A stretch of DNA of 64,000 bases from an uncultured Muribaculaceae bacterium (GCA_910585755.1 CAJUFH010000009.1:3237-67236); one strand, 5' to 3'. Shown: positions 1 to 7,528, counted from the stretch's first letter. Made by a program: numbers and translations. Notes: generated by a model from the letters alone, not told the origin.

Positions 1-725
1 CTGACGAGCTGTTTGTGCGCCTGAGCGCCTATCCGGTCATAGCGATGCTGCTGATGGTTTTGGTCGCCGTCCCGATGTATGTCTGCGCGACCGGGAGCAT
101 ACCTATCGCCCTGTCTCTGATGCTGAAAGGGCTGACCCCCGGAGTGGCGTTCGTGCTGCTGATGGCCGGACCTGCCGCCAATTTCGCGTCGGTCATGGTT
201 ATAGGGCGCGCCATGGGGCGGAAGGCGACAGCCGTGTATGTCGGCTCGGTGGTGCTTACCGCGTTGGTCTTCGGAATGATAATCGACTACCTGCTCCCCG
301 CCTCCTGGTTCCTCCCGGCGGTCACGAGCCTTGACCCCGCGTGCCACCACGGCCTCGGCATATTTGAGACACTCTGTTCCGGGCTTCTCGCCGGGCTCCT
401 GATTTACGCGGCGGTAAGGAGCCGCCGACACAAGGGGCACTCTCATTGTACGTGCGGCGATGCCTGCTCCTGCGCCACTTGCGACAATAACTCAAAAAAC
501 GATACAGAAATGATACCTACAAACACTTACAAAATCGACGGCATGGCGTGTGCCCACTGCCGCATGACAGTTGAAAAAGCCCTCTCGGCGCTCCCGGGCG
601 CGCAGGAGGTCAGAGTGGACCTTTCCAAGGGTACCGCGACCGTTACCGGCTCGGTCGAGAAGGCCGTGGTCGAGAAGGCCGTGCTGCTTGCCGGATTCAG
701 TTTCGGAGGGGTTCTTCCCGGCTGA
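1..725 (+). CDS. SO_0444/ArsP-type metal-efflux permease with C-terminal HMA domain (5' partial)
   Basis: The reading frame is open at the left edge (codons in phase with position 3), so only the C-terminal part is present. Several hydrophobic segments of a DUF318/ArsP-like permease are followed by a Cys/His-rich linker (HSHCTCGDACSCATC) and a heavy-metal-associated domain with the ligand motif GMACAHC. Permeases of this type (SO_0444 family) are described as copper/zinc efflux proteins of the inner membrane; the HMA domain would bind the ion in the cytoplasm and hand it to the pore. The internal GTG at 15 is only a nominal start. The substrate is inferred. Confidence 0.8.
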   Translation, partial: DELFVRLSAYPVIAMLLMVLVAVPMYVCATGSIPIALSLMLKGLTPGVAFVLLMAGPAANFASVMVIGRAMGRKATAVYVGSVVLTALVFGMIIDYLLPASWFLPAVTSLDPACHHGLGIFETLCSGLLAGLLIYAAVRSRRHKGHSHCTCGDACSCATCDNNSKNDTEMIPTNTYKIDGMACAHCRMTVEKALSALPGAQEVRVDLSKGTATVTGSVEKAVVEKAVLLAGFSFGGVLPG

Positions 726-769
726 CAAATTCTTTTCGCGACAGTAATGGAAGTTTCGGGGATTTTGCG

Positions 770-777
770 TAACTTTG
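770..777 (+). promoter_or_regulatory. -7 promoter element upstream of pyrB
   Basis: TAACTTTG matches the Bacteroidetes -7 consensus TAnnTTTG and lies 26 bases before the pyrB ATG. No TTTG is seen at the usual 19-20 nt spacing upstream. Confidence 0.55.
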
Positions 778-802
778 TTGGCAAAATAATCCCCCCGAAC
801 CA

Positions 803-1750
803 ATGAACACCAACAGTCTGGTTTCTATCGCCGACCTGGGAAAGGAGCAGATTCTGCGCCTCCTGGAGTCGGCTCGCTTTTTTGAGGAGCACCCCAACCA
901 CAAGGTGCTTGACGGCAAGGTAGTCGCCACGCTCTTCTTCGAGCCGTCGACGAGGACGCGCCTTAGTTTTGAGACCGCGGTCAACCGCCTGGGTGGCCGA
1001 GTGATAGGCTTTTCCGACGCTTCGACGACCTCCTCGTCGAAGGGTGAGACGCTGAAGGACACCATCAAGATGGTGTCGAACTACGTCGACCTGATTATCA
1101 TGCGCCACTATCTCGAAGGGGCCGCCAGATATGCGACTGAGGTCACCGATACCCCGATTGTGAACGCGGGGGACGGCGCCAACCAGCACCCCTCGCAGAC
1201 TATGCTCGACCTCTATTCGATTCTGAAGACGCAGGGCACTCTCGAGAACCTGACGATTACCCTCGTCGGGGACCTCAAATACGGTCGCACGGTCCACTCG
1301 CTTCTTATGGCGATGAAGTATTTCAAGCCCCGGTTCCGCTTCGTCGCCTGCGACGAGCTGCGGATGCCCCGCGAGTATGTCGAGTTCTGCCGCGAGCAGG
1401 GGATTCCCTTCGAGGAGCATACGGAGCTTACCCGCGAGGTAATCGACTCGTCGGACATTATATATATGACCCGCGTGCAGCGCGAGCGCTTCGCCGACCT
1501 GGAAGAGTATGAGCGCGTGAAGGACTTCTACACCCTCCGCAATTCGATGCTCGAGACCTCGAAGCCGAACCTGAGAATCCTCCATCCGCTCCCCCGCGTC
1601 AACGAAATAAACCAGGATGTCGACGACAATCCCAAGGCCTACTATTTCGACCAGGCGCGCAACGGCCTCTTCGCCCGTGAGGCGATTATCTGCAACGCCC
1701 TGGGCATAGATGTCGAGCAACTCAAAAAGGAAACGCTAAACACCCTCTAA
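803..1750 (+). CDS. pyrB: Aspartate carbamoyltransferase catalytic subunit
   Basis: PyrB condenses carbamoyl phosphate with aspartate, the committed step of pyrimidine synthesis. The 315-residue protein has the family's usual length. It carries the carbamoyl-phosphate loop STRTR (49-53), the mobile loop lysine K80, HPSQ (129-132) and HPLPR (261-265). The ATG follows a TAACTTTG promoter. The stop is directly followed by the pyrI ATG, so both subunits of the holoenzyme are made from one transcript. Confidence 0.97.
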   Translation: MNTNSLVSIADLGKEQILRLLESARFFEEHPNHKVLDGKVVATLFFEPSTRTRLSFETAVNRLGGRVIGFSDASTTSSSKGETLKDTIKMVSNYVDLIIMRHYLEGAARYATEVTDTPIVNAGDGANQHPSQTMLDLYSILKTQGTLENLTITLVGDLKYGRTVHSLLMAMKYFKPRFRFVACDELRMPREYVEFCREQGIPFEEHTELTREVIDSSDIIYMTRVQRERFADLEEYERVKDFYTLRNSMLETSKPNLRILHPLPRVNEINQDVDDNPKAYYFDQARNGLFAREAIICNALGIDVEQLKKETLNTL

Positions 1751-2218
1751 ATGAGCAACAGCAAGAAAGAACTGGCGGTAGCGGCCCTGCGCAACGGCAC
1801 CGTCATCGACCATATTCCCTCCGACGCTCTTTTCAAATGTGTCAAGATACTGGGGCTTACAGAGATGAGCCACCAGCTCACTATCGGCAACAATCTCCAC
1901 AGCGAGCGCCTGGGGCTCGGCACGAAGGGTATCATCAAGGTCGCCGACGTGTTTTTCCCGGAGGATATGCTTAACAGGATCGCGCTCGTGGCCCCGACGG
2001 CCGTGGTCAACACAATCCGCGACTATGAGGTTGCCGAGAAGCGCCCGGTTGCTCTTCCCGCGACAATCCGCGGTATCGTGAAGTGCGACAACCCGAAGTG
2101 CATCACCAACAACGAGCCGATGGCCACGCGCTTCGACGTCGTCGAGGACAAGCCCGGATTCGTGCGCTGTTACTACTGCAACCACACGGTTGCCAACTCC
2201 CAGGCGACACTCATCTGA
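1751..2218 (+). CDS. pyrI: Aspartate carbamoyltransferase regulatory subunit
   Basis: This 155-residue regulatory chain assembles with PyrB and carries the allosteric nucleotide site. The C-terminal zinc domain keeps the four ligands C112, C117, C140 and C143 that dock onto the catalytic trimer. The gene starts on the base after the pyrB stop, and its TGA overlaps the ATG of the next gene, so the three genes are translationally linked. Confidence 0.96.
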   Translation: MSNSKKELAVAALRNGTVIDHIPSDALFKCVKILGLTEMSHQLTIGNNLHSERLGLGTKGIIKVADVFFPEDMLNRIALVAPTAVVNTIRDYEVAEKRPVALPATIRGIVKCDNPKCITNNEPMATRFDVVEDKPGFVRCYYCNHTVANSQATLI

Positions 2219-2790
2219 TGGCGAAGGAGAAACGCTCGCTGAAACCGGGCACGATGATTTATCCGCTTCCCGCGGCGCTCGTTACCTGCGGCGTCTCGCC
2301 GGAGGAGTCGAACATGCTGACCGTGGCGTGGGTCGGGACGGTCTGCACCAATCCGCCGATGTGTTACATATCGGTGCGGCCCGAGCGCCATTCCTATCCG
2401 ATTATCAGGGAAAACATGGAGTTTACCATAAACCTGACTACCAAGGCGCTTGCCAGGGCGACCGACTGGGCGGGAGTGCGCAGCGGAGCCGACTACGACA
2501 AGTGGAAGGAGACTGGGCTGACCCCGCGGCCCGGGCGGATGGTGCGCTCCCCCTATATCGAGGAGTCGCCTCTGAACATCGAGTGCCGGGTCAAGTCGGT
2601 AATCCCCCTGGGGAGCCACCATATGTTCCTGGCCGACGTTGTCAACGTCCTGGCCGACGAGGAGCTTTTCGACCCCGCGACTGACGCGCTGAACCTCGAG
2701 GGAGCCGGGCTGGTGAACTACACCCACGGCCACTATTTCGAGCAGGGACCCGAAATAGGACGTTTCGGCTTTTCGGTGAAAAAGAAATAA
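2218..2790 (+). CDS. Flavin reductase family protein (FMN-binding split barrel)
   Basis: The 190-residue protein has the flavin-reductase-like pattern: an N-terminal PxPxxLVTCG strand, a NMLTVAWVGTVCTNPP segment that packs on FMN, and a central SIRPERHSYPII-like strand (here VRPERHSYPII). Such proteins bind FMN and reduce flavins or supply partner oxygenases. The substrate is unknown. The start chosen is the ATG overlapping the pyrI stop (TGATG); a longer frame starts inside pyrI and would encode low-complexity sequence. Co-transcription with pyrBI is clear but no functional link is known to me. Confidence 0.85.
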   Translation: MAKEKRSLKPGTMIYPLPAALVTCGVSPEESNMLTVAWVGTVCTNPPMCYISVRPERHSYPIIRENMEFTINLTTKALARATDWAGVRSGADYDKWKETGLTPRPGRMVRSPYIEESPLNIECRVKSVIPLGSHHMFLADVVNVLADEELFDPATDALNLEGAGLVNYTHGHYFEQGPEIGRFGFSVKKK

Positions 2791-2839
2791 GCCGGTAATG
2801 ATTAATTTTTAGAAACCAACACAAAAATCACATATCAAA

Positions 2840-4120
2840 ATGAAACGCGACGACGCTATTTTCGACATTATCAACCGCGAACACCAGCGCCAGAAAAAGG
2901 GCATCGAGCTGATTGCTTCCGAGAACTTCGTGTCACCCCAGGTTATGGAGGCTATGGGTTCCTGCCTGACGAACAAGTATGCCGAAGGGTATCCGGGCCA
3001 CCGTTACTACGGCGGTTGCCAGGTTGTCGACGAGGCCGAGAACCTCGCCATCGAGCGCCTCAAGGAGCTTTTCGGAGCGGAGTATGCCAACGTGCAGCCC
3101 CACTCGGGCGCGCAGGCCAACATGGCTGTGTTCATGTCGGTGCTCAACGCCGGGGACACCTTCATGGGGATGAACCTCGACCACGGAGGCCACCTCTCCC
3201 ACGGGAGCCCCGTCAATTTCTCCGGCCTGATGTTCAACGCGATCGGCTATAACGTCGACGAGGCTACCGGAAAGGTCGATTACGACCAGATGGAGGCCCT
3301 CGCCCGCGAGAAGCGTCCCCGCCTGATTATCGGCGGCGCGAGCGCCTATTCGCGCGAATGGGACTACGCCCGCATGCGCCGCCTGGCCGACGAAATCGGC
3401 GCCATCTTCATGGTAGACATGGCGCATCCCGCCGGACTGATTGCTGCCGGGCTGCTCGAAAACCCCGTGAAGCACGCCCACATCGTTACCTCCACGACCC
3501 ACAAGACCCTCCGCGGTCCCCGCGGCGGCGTGATTCTTATCGGCAAGGATTTCGACAATCCTTTCGGCAAGACCACCAAGAAGGGGGAAATCCGCAAGAT
3601 GTCGTCGCTGATTGACTCCGCCGTGTTCCCCGGCGTGCAGGGCGGTCCGCTGGAGCATGTCATCGCCGCCAAGGCTGTCGCTTTCGGAGAGGCCCTCCAG
3701 CCGGAATACAAGGAGTACCAGACCCAGGTCAAGAAAAACGCCGCGGCTATGGCCCAGGCGATGATGGACAAGGGGTACAAGGTGATTTCCGGCGGAACCG
3801 ACAACCACTGCATGCTGATCGACCTCCGCACCAAGTTCCCCGAACTGACCGGCAAGGTCGCAGAGCGTGTGCTCGTCGAGGCTGACATCACCGCCAACAA
3901 GAACATGGTCCCCTTCGACTCCCGTTCCCCCTTCCAGACCTCCGGCATCCGCCTCGGTACTCCCGCCATTACTACCCGCGGCCTCCGCGAGAACGAGATG
4001 GGAGAGATTGTCGAGATGATCGACACCGTGCTCTCAGATCCCGAGAACGGCCAGACCATCGCCGCCGTGCGCTCCAAAGTGAACGCCATGATGGAGGACC
4101 GCCCCATGTTCGCCTGGTAA
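2840..4120 (+). CDS. glyA: Serine hydroxymethyltransferase
   Basis: GlyA interconverts serine and glycine with tetrahydrofolate, feeding one-carbon units to purine and thymidylate synthesis. The 426 residues include the PLP lysine K222 within STTHKTLRGPRGG, the tyrosine pair in RYYGG (55-59) and the VDMAHPAG strand that holds the PLP ring. It lies 49 bases after the flavin reductase and could be co-transcribed with pyrBI. Confidence 0.97.
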   Translation: MKRDDAIFDIINREHQRQKKGIELIASENFVSPQVMEAMGSCLTNKYAEGYPGHRYYGGCQVVDEAENLAIERLKELFGAEYANVQPHSGAQANMAVFMSVLNAGDTFMGMNLDHGGHLSHGSPVNFSGLMFNAIGYNVDEATGKVDYDQMEALAREKRPRLIIGGASAYSREWDYARMRRLADEIGAIFMVDMAHPAGLIAAGLLENPVKHAHIVTSTTHKTLRGPRGGVILIGKDFDNPFGKTTKKGEIRKMSSLIDSAVFPGVQGGPLEHVIAAKAVAFGEALQPEYKEYQTQVKKNAAAMAQAMMDKGYKVISGGTDNHCMLIDLRTKFPELTGKVAERVLVEADITANKNMVPFDSRSPFQTSGIRLGTPAITTRGLRENEMGEIVEMIDTVLSDPENGQTIAAVRSKVNAMMEDRPMFAW

Positions 4121-4190
4121 ATCATCCGTCCGGCACAACAACCGACCCCGTTATTCCGTTATAGGATAGTTAAAATGCCTATTTGAAAAG

Positions 4191-4919
4191 ATGAAACTGA
4201 TTCTCTACCGCGTATACCAGGTGCTGATTATGCTCCCGCTGCTGCTGGTGCTGACCGTTCTCGCGGCCACGCTGACAATTGTCGGGTGCTTCTTCGGCCT
4301 GTCGCGCTGGTTCGGCTACTGGCCCGCCAAAATCTGGGCCATGCTCTTCTGCTGGCTCTCCTTCGTCAGAGTGACGGTGAAAGGGCGCGAGAATATCGAC
4401 AAGGATACCTCCTATGTCTTCGTGGCCAACCACCAGGGAGCCTACGACATCTTTTCTATATACGGCTTCCTCGACCATAATTTCCGCTGGATGATGAAAG
4501 TCGGGCTGCGTAAGATTCCGTTTGTCGGCCGCGCTTGCGCCGCCGCCGGACATATCTTCGTCGACAACTCCTCCCCGGCGGCAATCCGCCGGACGATGGA
4601 GAAGGCCGAGAAGACCCTCCAGGGCGGTATGTCGGTTGTAGTGTTCCCCGAAGGTTCGCGCACGAAAACCGGCCATATGGGCGCGTTCCACAAGGGAGCC
4701 TACCAGCTTTCGATGGAGTTCGGGCTGCCGGTTGTGCCCGTCAGCATCGACGGCGCTTACGACGTGCTCCGCCGCGGCGACACCTTCCCGCACTGGGGCC
4801 ACATCCGCCTGACAATCCACAAGCCGATACCCGCTCCTGCCGACGAGGCCGACCGCCGCCGTGTCATCGATGCCTCCCGCGCCGCCGTCGCCTCCGCCCT
4901 CCCCGAGCGCTTCCGCTGA
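4191..4919 (+). CDS. plsC: 1-acyl-sn-glycerol-3-phosphate acyltransferase
   Basis: This membrane-bound enzyme adds the second acyl chain to lysophosphatidic acid in phospholipid synthesis. An N-terminal hydrophobic stretch (about 5-35) anchors it. The acyltransferase motifs are NHQGAYD with H81 and D86 (HX4D) and FPEGSR (152-157). At 242 residues it is the normal size. Its 3' end is followed by a strong hairpin that also faces the methyltransferase gene. Confidence 0.92.
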   Translation: MKLILYRVYQVLIMLPLLLVLTVLAATLTIVGCFFGLSRWFGYWPAKIWAMLFCWLSFVRVTVKGRENIDKDTSYVFVANHQGAYDIFSIYGFLDHNFRWMMKVGLRKIPFVGRACAAAGHIFVDNSSPAAIRRTMEKAEKTLQGGMSVVVFPEGSRTKTGHMGAFHKGAYQLSMEFGLPVVPVSIDGAYDVLRRGDTFPHWGHIRLTIHKPIPAPADEADRRRVIDASRAAVASALPERFR

Positions 4920-4958
4920 AATAGTTGAAATAGTGGGCTGAGTGCCCTTGATGTTAGC

Positions 4959-4996
4959 AACCCCGCCATAAAACTTGCATATTTTATGGCGGGGTT
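4959..4996. terminator. Bidirectional hairpin between plsC and the R-M island
   Basis: Perfect 15-bp stem (arms 4959-4973 and 4982-4996, 8-nt loop) between convergent genes. It has short A and T runs in the inner stem rather than a long external T tract. It also marks the left edge of the A+T-rich island. Confidence 0.75.
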
Positions 4997-5030
4997 GATT
5001 CGTAAGATTGATGCGAGTCTTTACGCTCTT

Positions 5031-6011
5031 TTAAAATAAAGTGTCTTCGTACGCGTAAGAAGATAAATCAACTGGTTGTCGTTCTTTTATCATCTTTACT
5101 ATTTTTGACACATCTTTCGCTGATATATTTTTAGGTAAAAAACGAAAAACAGAACCGATTATGTAATCAAGCTCGATTTCAAAACATTTCCAGTTTCTCC
5201 CTAAACGTTCACAGACCTCACCTGTTGTACAGCTTCCGCCAAATATATCCACAACAGTATCTCCTTCATCCGTCAGCAATTTAATGAAAAACTCCGGCAA
5301 CTTGTACGGGAATCTGGCGGGGTGAGCTTTGATTCCAGTATCCTTACAGAGTGTTAAGTATTTGCCATTGCTTTCAGAATTGCTTATTTGCAGGAGGTTG
5401 GATGGTATCGCCCCGCCATTGTCTGTGCCAAAACTGGCTGAAATATCATGCCCGGATGGACGTTTTTTAGGCGTGTAAAATTTGTCGGGATTTTCTATGA
5501 GCTTCTTCATCCTGTCGGAGTACGGAGCCAGTACCTTGGTGACATCTGCCTTTGGAAAATCGCTCTTGCAGAACCACCATATGGTGTTGACGCTGTCTTT
5601 TGACCTGATTTTACGCTTGTTAACCCACTCTATGGGTGACGGTAGTTTAGATGGATTAAACCAGAAAAATTCTTCGGCCAATTTATAGCCGAGGATTTCG
5701 CAAAAGTATATTAGTACTTTGTAGTTATACAGGCTTCTGATCGGTTTGCCTTTTTGATAAGCACCGCCCAAATCAATCACTAAGGATCCCGTTTCTTTTA
5801 GTTTGGGGTGAAGTTTGGCGGCAAATTGTCCCAGCCACTCTACATATTCAGTTTGTTCCTCATTCCCATACTCTTTTTTGCGCAAAAGTGCGAAGGGCGG
5901 CGAGGTTACGACTAAATCAATTGAGTCGTCATCCAATTCGTCTATAAGATTTAAGGAGTCGCCATAGTAGGTGGCTCCTAAATTAGTGGAGTATTTAGGA
6001 ATTGTGTTCAT
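5031..6011 (-). CDS. PvuII-like N4-cytosine DNA methyltransferase
   Basis: The 326-residue class-beta methyltransferase has its catalytic motif TSPPF at 36-40, typical of N4-cytosine enzymes, ahead of the AdoMet motif VVDIFGGS (253-260). Blocks such as PSPIEWVNKRKIR, VLAPYSDRMKKLIE, NLLQISNSESNG and KAHPARFP match M.PvuII as I remember it, so the expected target is CAGCTG. It is divergent from the controller gene and sits in A+T-rich DNA unlike its neighbours. Its ATG lies about 11 bases after a full TTTG-N19-TACCTTTG promoter, which should give constitutive expression. Modification specificity is inferred from the similarity and from the adjacent PvuII-like nuclease. Confidence 0.93.
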   Translation of the reverse strand: MNTIPKYSTNLGATYYGDSLNLIDELDDDSIDLVVTSPPFALLRKKEYGNEEQTEYVEWLGQFAAKLHPKLKETGSLVIDLGGAYQKGKPIRSLYNYKVLIYFCEILGYKLAEEFFWFNPSKLPSPIEWVNKRKIRSKDSVNTIWWFCKSDFPKADVTKVLAPYSDRMKKLIENPDKFYTPKKRPSGHDISASFGTDNGGAIPSNLLQISNSESNGKYLTLCKDTGIKAHPARFPYKLPEFFIKLLTDEGDTVVDIFGGSCTTGEVCERLGRNWKCFEIELDYIIGSVFRFLPKNISAKDVSKIVKMIKERQPVDLSSYAYEDTLF

Positions 6012-6027
6012 CTCTAATTGTGGTATG

Positions 6028-6058
6028 CAAAGGTACGGATAATTATGGAGCTGGCAAA
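6028..6058 (-). promoter_or_regulatory. Methyltransferase promoter (full -33/-7 consensus)
   Basis: Read on the minus strand: TTTG (6055-6058), 19-nt spacer, TACCTTTG (6028-6035). This is an exact match to the Bacteroidetes housekeeping consensus. The 5' leader before the ATG at 6011 would be only about 11 nt. Confidence 0.75.
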
Positions 6059-6064
6059 ATCAAT

Positions 6065-6094
6065 TCCGAATATAATCGGAGCGATATATTGGAG
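6065..6094 (+). promoter_or_regulatory. Candidate C-box (controller operator)
   Basis: Two adjacent imperfect palindromes: TCCGA-ATATAA-TCGGA (6065-6080), then GCGATATATTGG (6081-6092). They occupy the place where the -33 element of the controller promoter should be. Controller proteins of R-M systems bind paired operators in this position and act first as activator, then as repressor. The sequence is not the published PvuII C-box, so this is an inference from position and symmetry. Confidence 0.5.
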
Positions 6095-6102
6095 AACATC
6101 TG

Positions 6103-6110
6103 TAATTTTG
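6103..6110 (+). promoter_or_regulatory. -7 element of the controller/endonuclease operon
   Basis: TAATTTTG matches TAnnTTTG, but no TTTG lies 19-20 nt upstream; the palindromes at 6065-6092 are there instead. Transcription should start near 6115-6117, right at the GTG proposed as the controller start, so the mRNA would be leaderless. Confidence 0.6.
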
Positions 6111-6115
6111 TGTTT

Positions 6116-6334
6116 GTGGAATATACCGATAAAGAGCTTTTAGAGAAAATAGGTTTAAAAATAGCAACCAGACGTAGGGAACTGAATCTTACTCAAGAGG
6201 ATTTGGCTTATACTGCTGATATAGATAGAACTTATATCGGATATGTAGAAAACGGTAAGCAAAACATTACAGTGTCAATGCTTAATAAGTTTGCTAAAGC
6301 TCTGCAATTAGAAATTAAAGATTTTTTCCAATGA
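6116..6334 (+). CDS. R-M controller protein (XRE-family HTH)
   Basis: The 72-residue protein is almost entirely a lambda-repressor-like HTH: LGLKIATRRRE-type helix, then LTQEDLAYTADIDRTYIGYVENG (about 25-47). This is the size and fold of C proteins that delay endonuclease expression until methylation is established. No ATG exists in frame. The GTG at 6116 is chosen because a TAATTTTG -7 box (6103-6110) places the transcript start there; GTG 6110 and TTG 6002 are alternatives, the latter overlapping the methyltransferase gene. Its stop overlaps the endonuclease ATG by 4 nt. Confidence 0.85.
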   Translation: MEYTDKELLEKIGLKIATRRRELNLTQEDLAYTADIDRTYIGYVENGKQNITVSMLNKFAKALQLEIKDFFQ

Positions 6335-6879
6335 CTAACGAAGAAGCAATTTCGGAATTAAACAGACTTTTTCCTTATATTAGAGAGTACCAGAAATTAG
6401 CCCGTGAGGTGGCTCATATACAGGATATTTTTCAAGACAATGGAGGTAAATTACTCCAAGTGCTTTTAGTAACCGCTTTGAAGAATTTGGATAAGAGTAG
6501 GGAGGGTAACGATGCTGTTGATGCTAATGGTAATGAATATGAGCTTAAATCAGTGAACATTCAGCTCACTAAATCTTTTAGTACACACCATCATTTAAAC
6601 CAAGCCATCATAGAAAAATATCGAAAAGTAGATTGGGTATTTGCTATTTATGATGATATAGAACTATTGGAAATTTACCTGCTTAAACCGAAAATGTTGG
6701 AACCATATTATCAGAAATGGGAAAGACAATATAATGAAACTGGGAAAGCCCTAAATAATCCTAAAATACAGGTGAAATATGTCCGACAAAATGGTATAAA
6801 GATTTTTACTCATACAGATGATTTTAAACTGTACCAGTCTGTAATAAACGAACCGTTAAAACCGACTTCGTCAAACTGA
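6331..6879 (+). CDS. PvuII-like type IIP restriction endonuclease
   Basis: The 182-residue protein matches R.PvuII along most of its length as I recall it, including DIFQDNGGKLLQVLL, EGNDAVD, NEYELKS and FSTHHH. The catalytic triad of PvuII (Asp58, Glu68, Lys70) corresponds to D61, E71 and K73 with identical spacing. The base-contacting histidine cluster is HHH at 86-88 and the NNPK loop is present. Expected activity is blunt cleavage of CAGCTG. It is about 25 residues longer than R.PvuII, mostly a C-terminal extension. It is translationally coupled to the controller (ATGA overlap). The gene looks intact. Confidence 0.94.
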   Translation: MTNEEAISELNRLFPYIREYQKLAREVAHIQDIFQDNGGKLLQVLLVTALKNLDKSREGNDAVDANGNEYELKSVNIQLTKSFSTHHHLNQAIIEKYRKVDWVFAIYDDIELLEIYLLKPKMLEPYYQKWERQYNETGKALNNPKIQVKYVRQNGIKIFTHTDDFKLYQSVINEPLKPTSSN

Positions 6880-6885
6880 ATATTT

Positions 6886-6919
6886 AAGCGTCACATCATA
6901 TATGCGATATGGCGCTTTT
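6886..6919 (+). terminator. Terminator of the R-M operon
   Basis: Imperfect hairpin with arms beginning AAGCG and ending CGCTT, with wobble pairs inside, followed by a T-rich tail. It lies seven bases after the endonuclease stop. Confidence 0.65.
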
Positions 6920-7007
6920 GTTTTCTGTATTTTTCATCTGGGAGAATATAGCAGAATGATTTTCCCGACGGCGGGGTGAACCCGGCGGGGGAGATGATTG
7001 TTACAAG

Positions 7008-7061
7008 GGTGACAAAACAGGCAGAGGGCCGAGGGGCCGCTGTCAGTTTGTCACCTTTTTT
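7008..7061 (+). terminator. Orphan intrinsic terminator
   Basis: Arms GGTGACAAA (7008-7016) and TTTGTCACC (7047-7055) are followed by six Ts. No gene ends just before it now. It may be the original terminator of the plsC transcript, separated from it by insertion of the R-M island (inference). Confidence 0.6.
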
Positions 7062-7129
7062 CGTGCCAAGTTGGCGGGGCGGGGTGCCGGACGGCGGCGC
7101 TCCGGGCCGCAGGAGGCGGAACCGCGGAG

Positions 7130-7162
7130 TTTGGCACGGATTATGCAGTATCTGTATTTCGG
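7130..7162 (+). promoter_or_regulatory. groES promoter region; sigma-54-like -24/-12 site
   Basis: TTGGCACG-GATT-ATGCA (7131-7147) matches the sigma-54 pattern TGGCACG-N4-TTGCA with one mismatch, and its GG and GC doublets are exactly 12 apart. An alternative reading is a weak housekeeping promoter: TTTG (7130-7133), N21, TATTTCGG (7155-7162). The groES ATG is about 95-110 bases downstream. Confidence 0.4.
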
Positions 7163-7255
7163 ACGGCGGTTCCCTCCGACGCGGCCGCGGTCCGATGAAA
7201 AGAGAATGCGGCCCCGGCCGCGAACCTTAGAAACAACTAAAAACATATACCACCA

Positions 7256-7528
7256 ATGAAAATCAAACCGCTTGCTGACCGGGTACTCATCCAGCCGACC
7301 CCGGCCGAGGAAACAACAATCGCAGGTATCATAATCCCCGACTCCGCAAAGGAGAAACCCCTCCGCGGGACCGTGCTCGCCGCCGGCGAAGGCACCAAGG
7401 ACGAGAAGATGCAGGTCAAGGAAGGGGACCAGGTACTCTACGGAAAGTATGCCGGAACCGAAATCGAGGTTGAAGGCGAGAAGTATCTGATAATGCGGCA
7501 GAGCGACATCCTCGCCGTAATTGAATGA
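7256..7528 (+). CDS. groES: Co-chaperonin GroES
   Basis: This 90-residue heptameric cap works with GroEL in ATP-driven folding. It begins KIKPLADRVLIQP, has the mobile-loop segment (AGIIIPDSAKEKP) and ends MRQSDILAVIE, as expected. Its TGA overlaps the first bases of a hairpin element that fills the gap to groEL. Confidence 0.97.
   Translation: MKIKPLADRVLIQPTPAEETTIAGIIIPDSAKEKPLRGTVLAAGEGTKDEKMQVKEGDQVLYGKYAGTEIEVEGEKYLIMRQSDILAVIE

Larger units (their letters stand above)
6920..7255. other. Non-coding stretch between R-M island and groES
   Basis: No credible gene is seen. The base composition switches back to G+C-rich at about 6960. The stretch holds an unassigned hairpin terminator (7008-7061) and the groES promoter region with a sigma-54-like site (7131-7147). 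Confidence 0.6.

Noticed and set aside
527..1720. 397-codon minus-strand frame opposite pyrB and the permease tail
   Set aside because: Crosses the pyrB promoter and is antisense to clear genes.
6002..6115. Longer controller protein from TTG 6002
   Set aside because: It would overlap the methyltransferase gene and run through both promoters. The extra residues are unlike controller proteins, and GTG 6116 fits the -7 box.
6976..7230. 84-codon frame before groES
   Set aside because: Arg/Gly-rich, runs through a terminator hairpin and the groES promoter.
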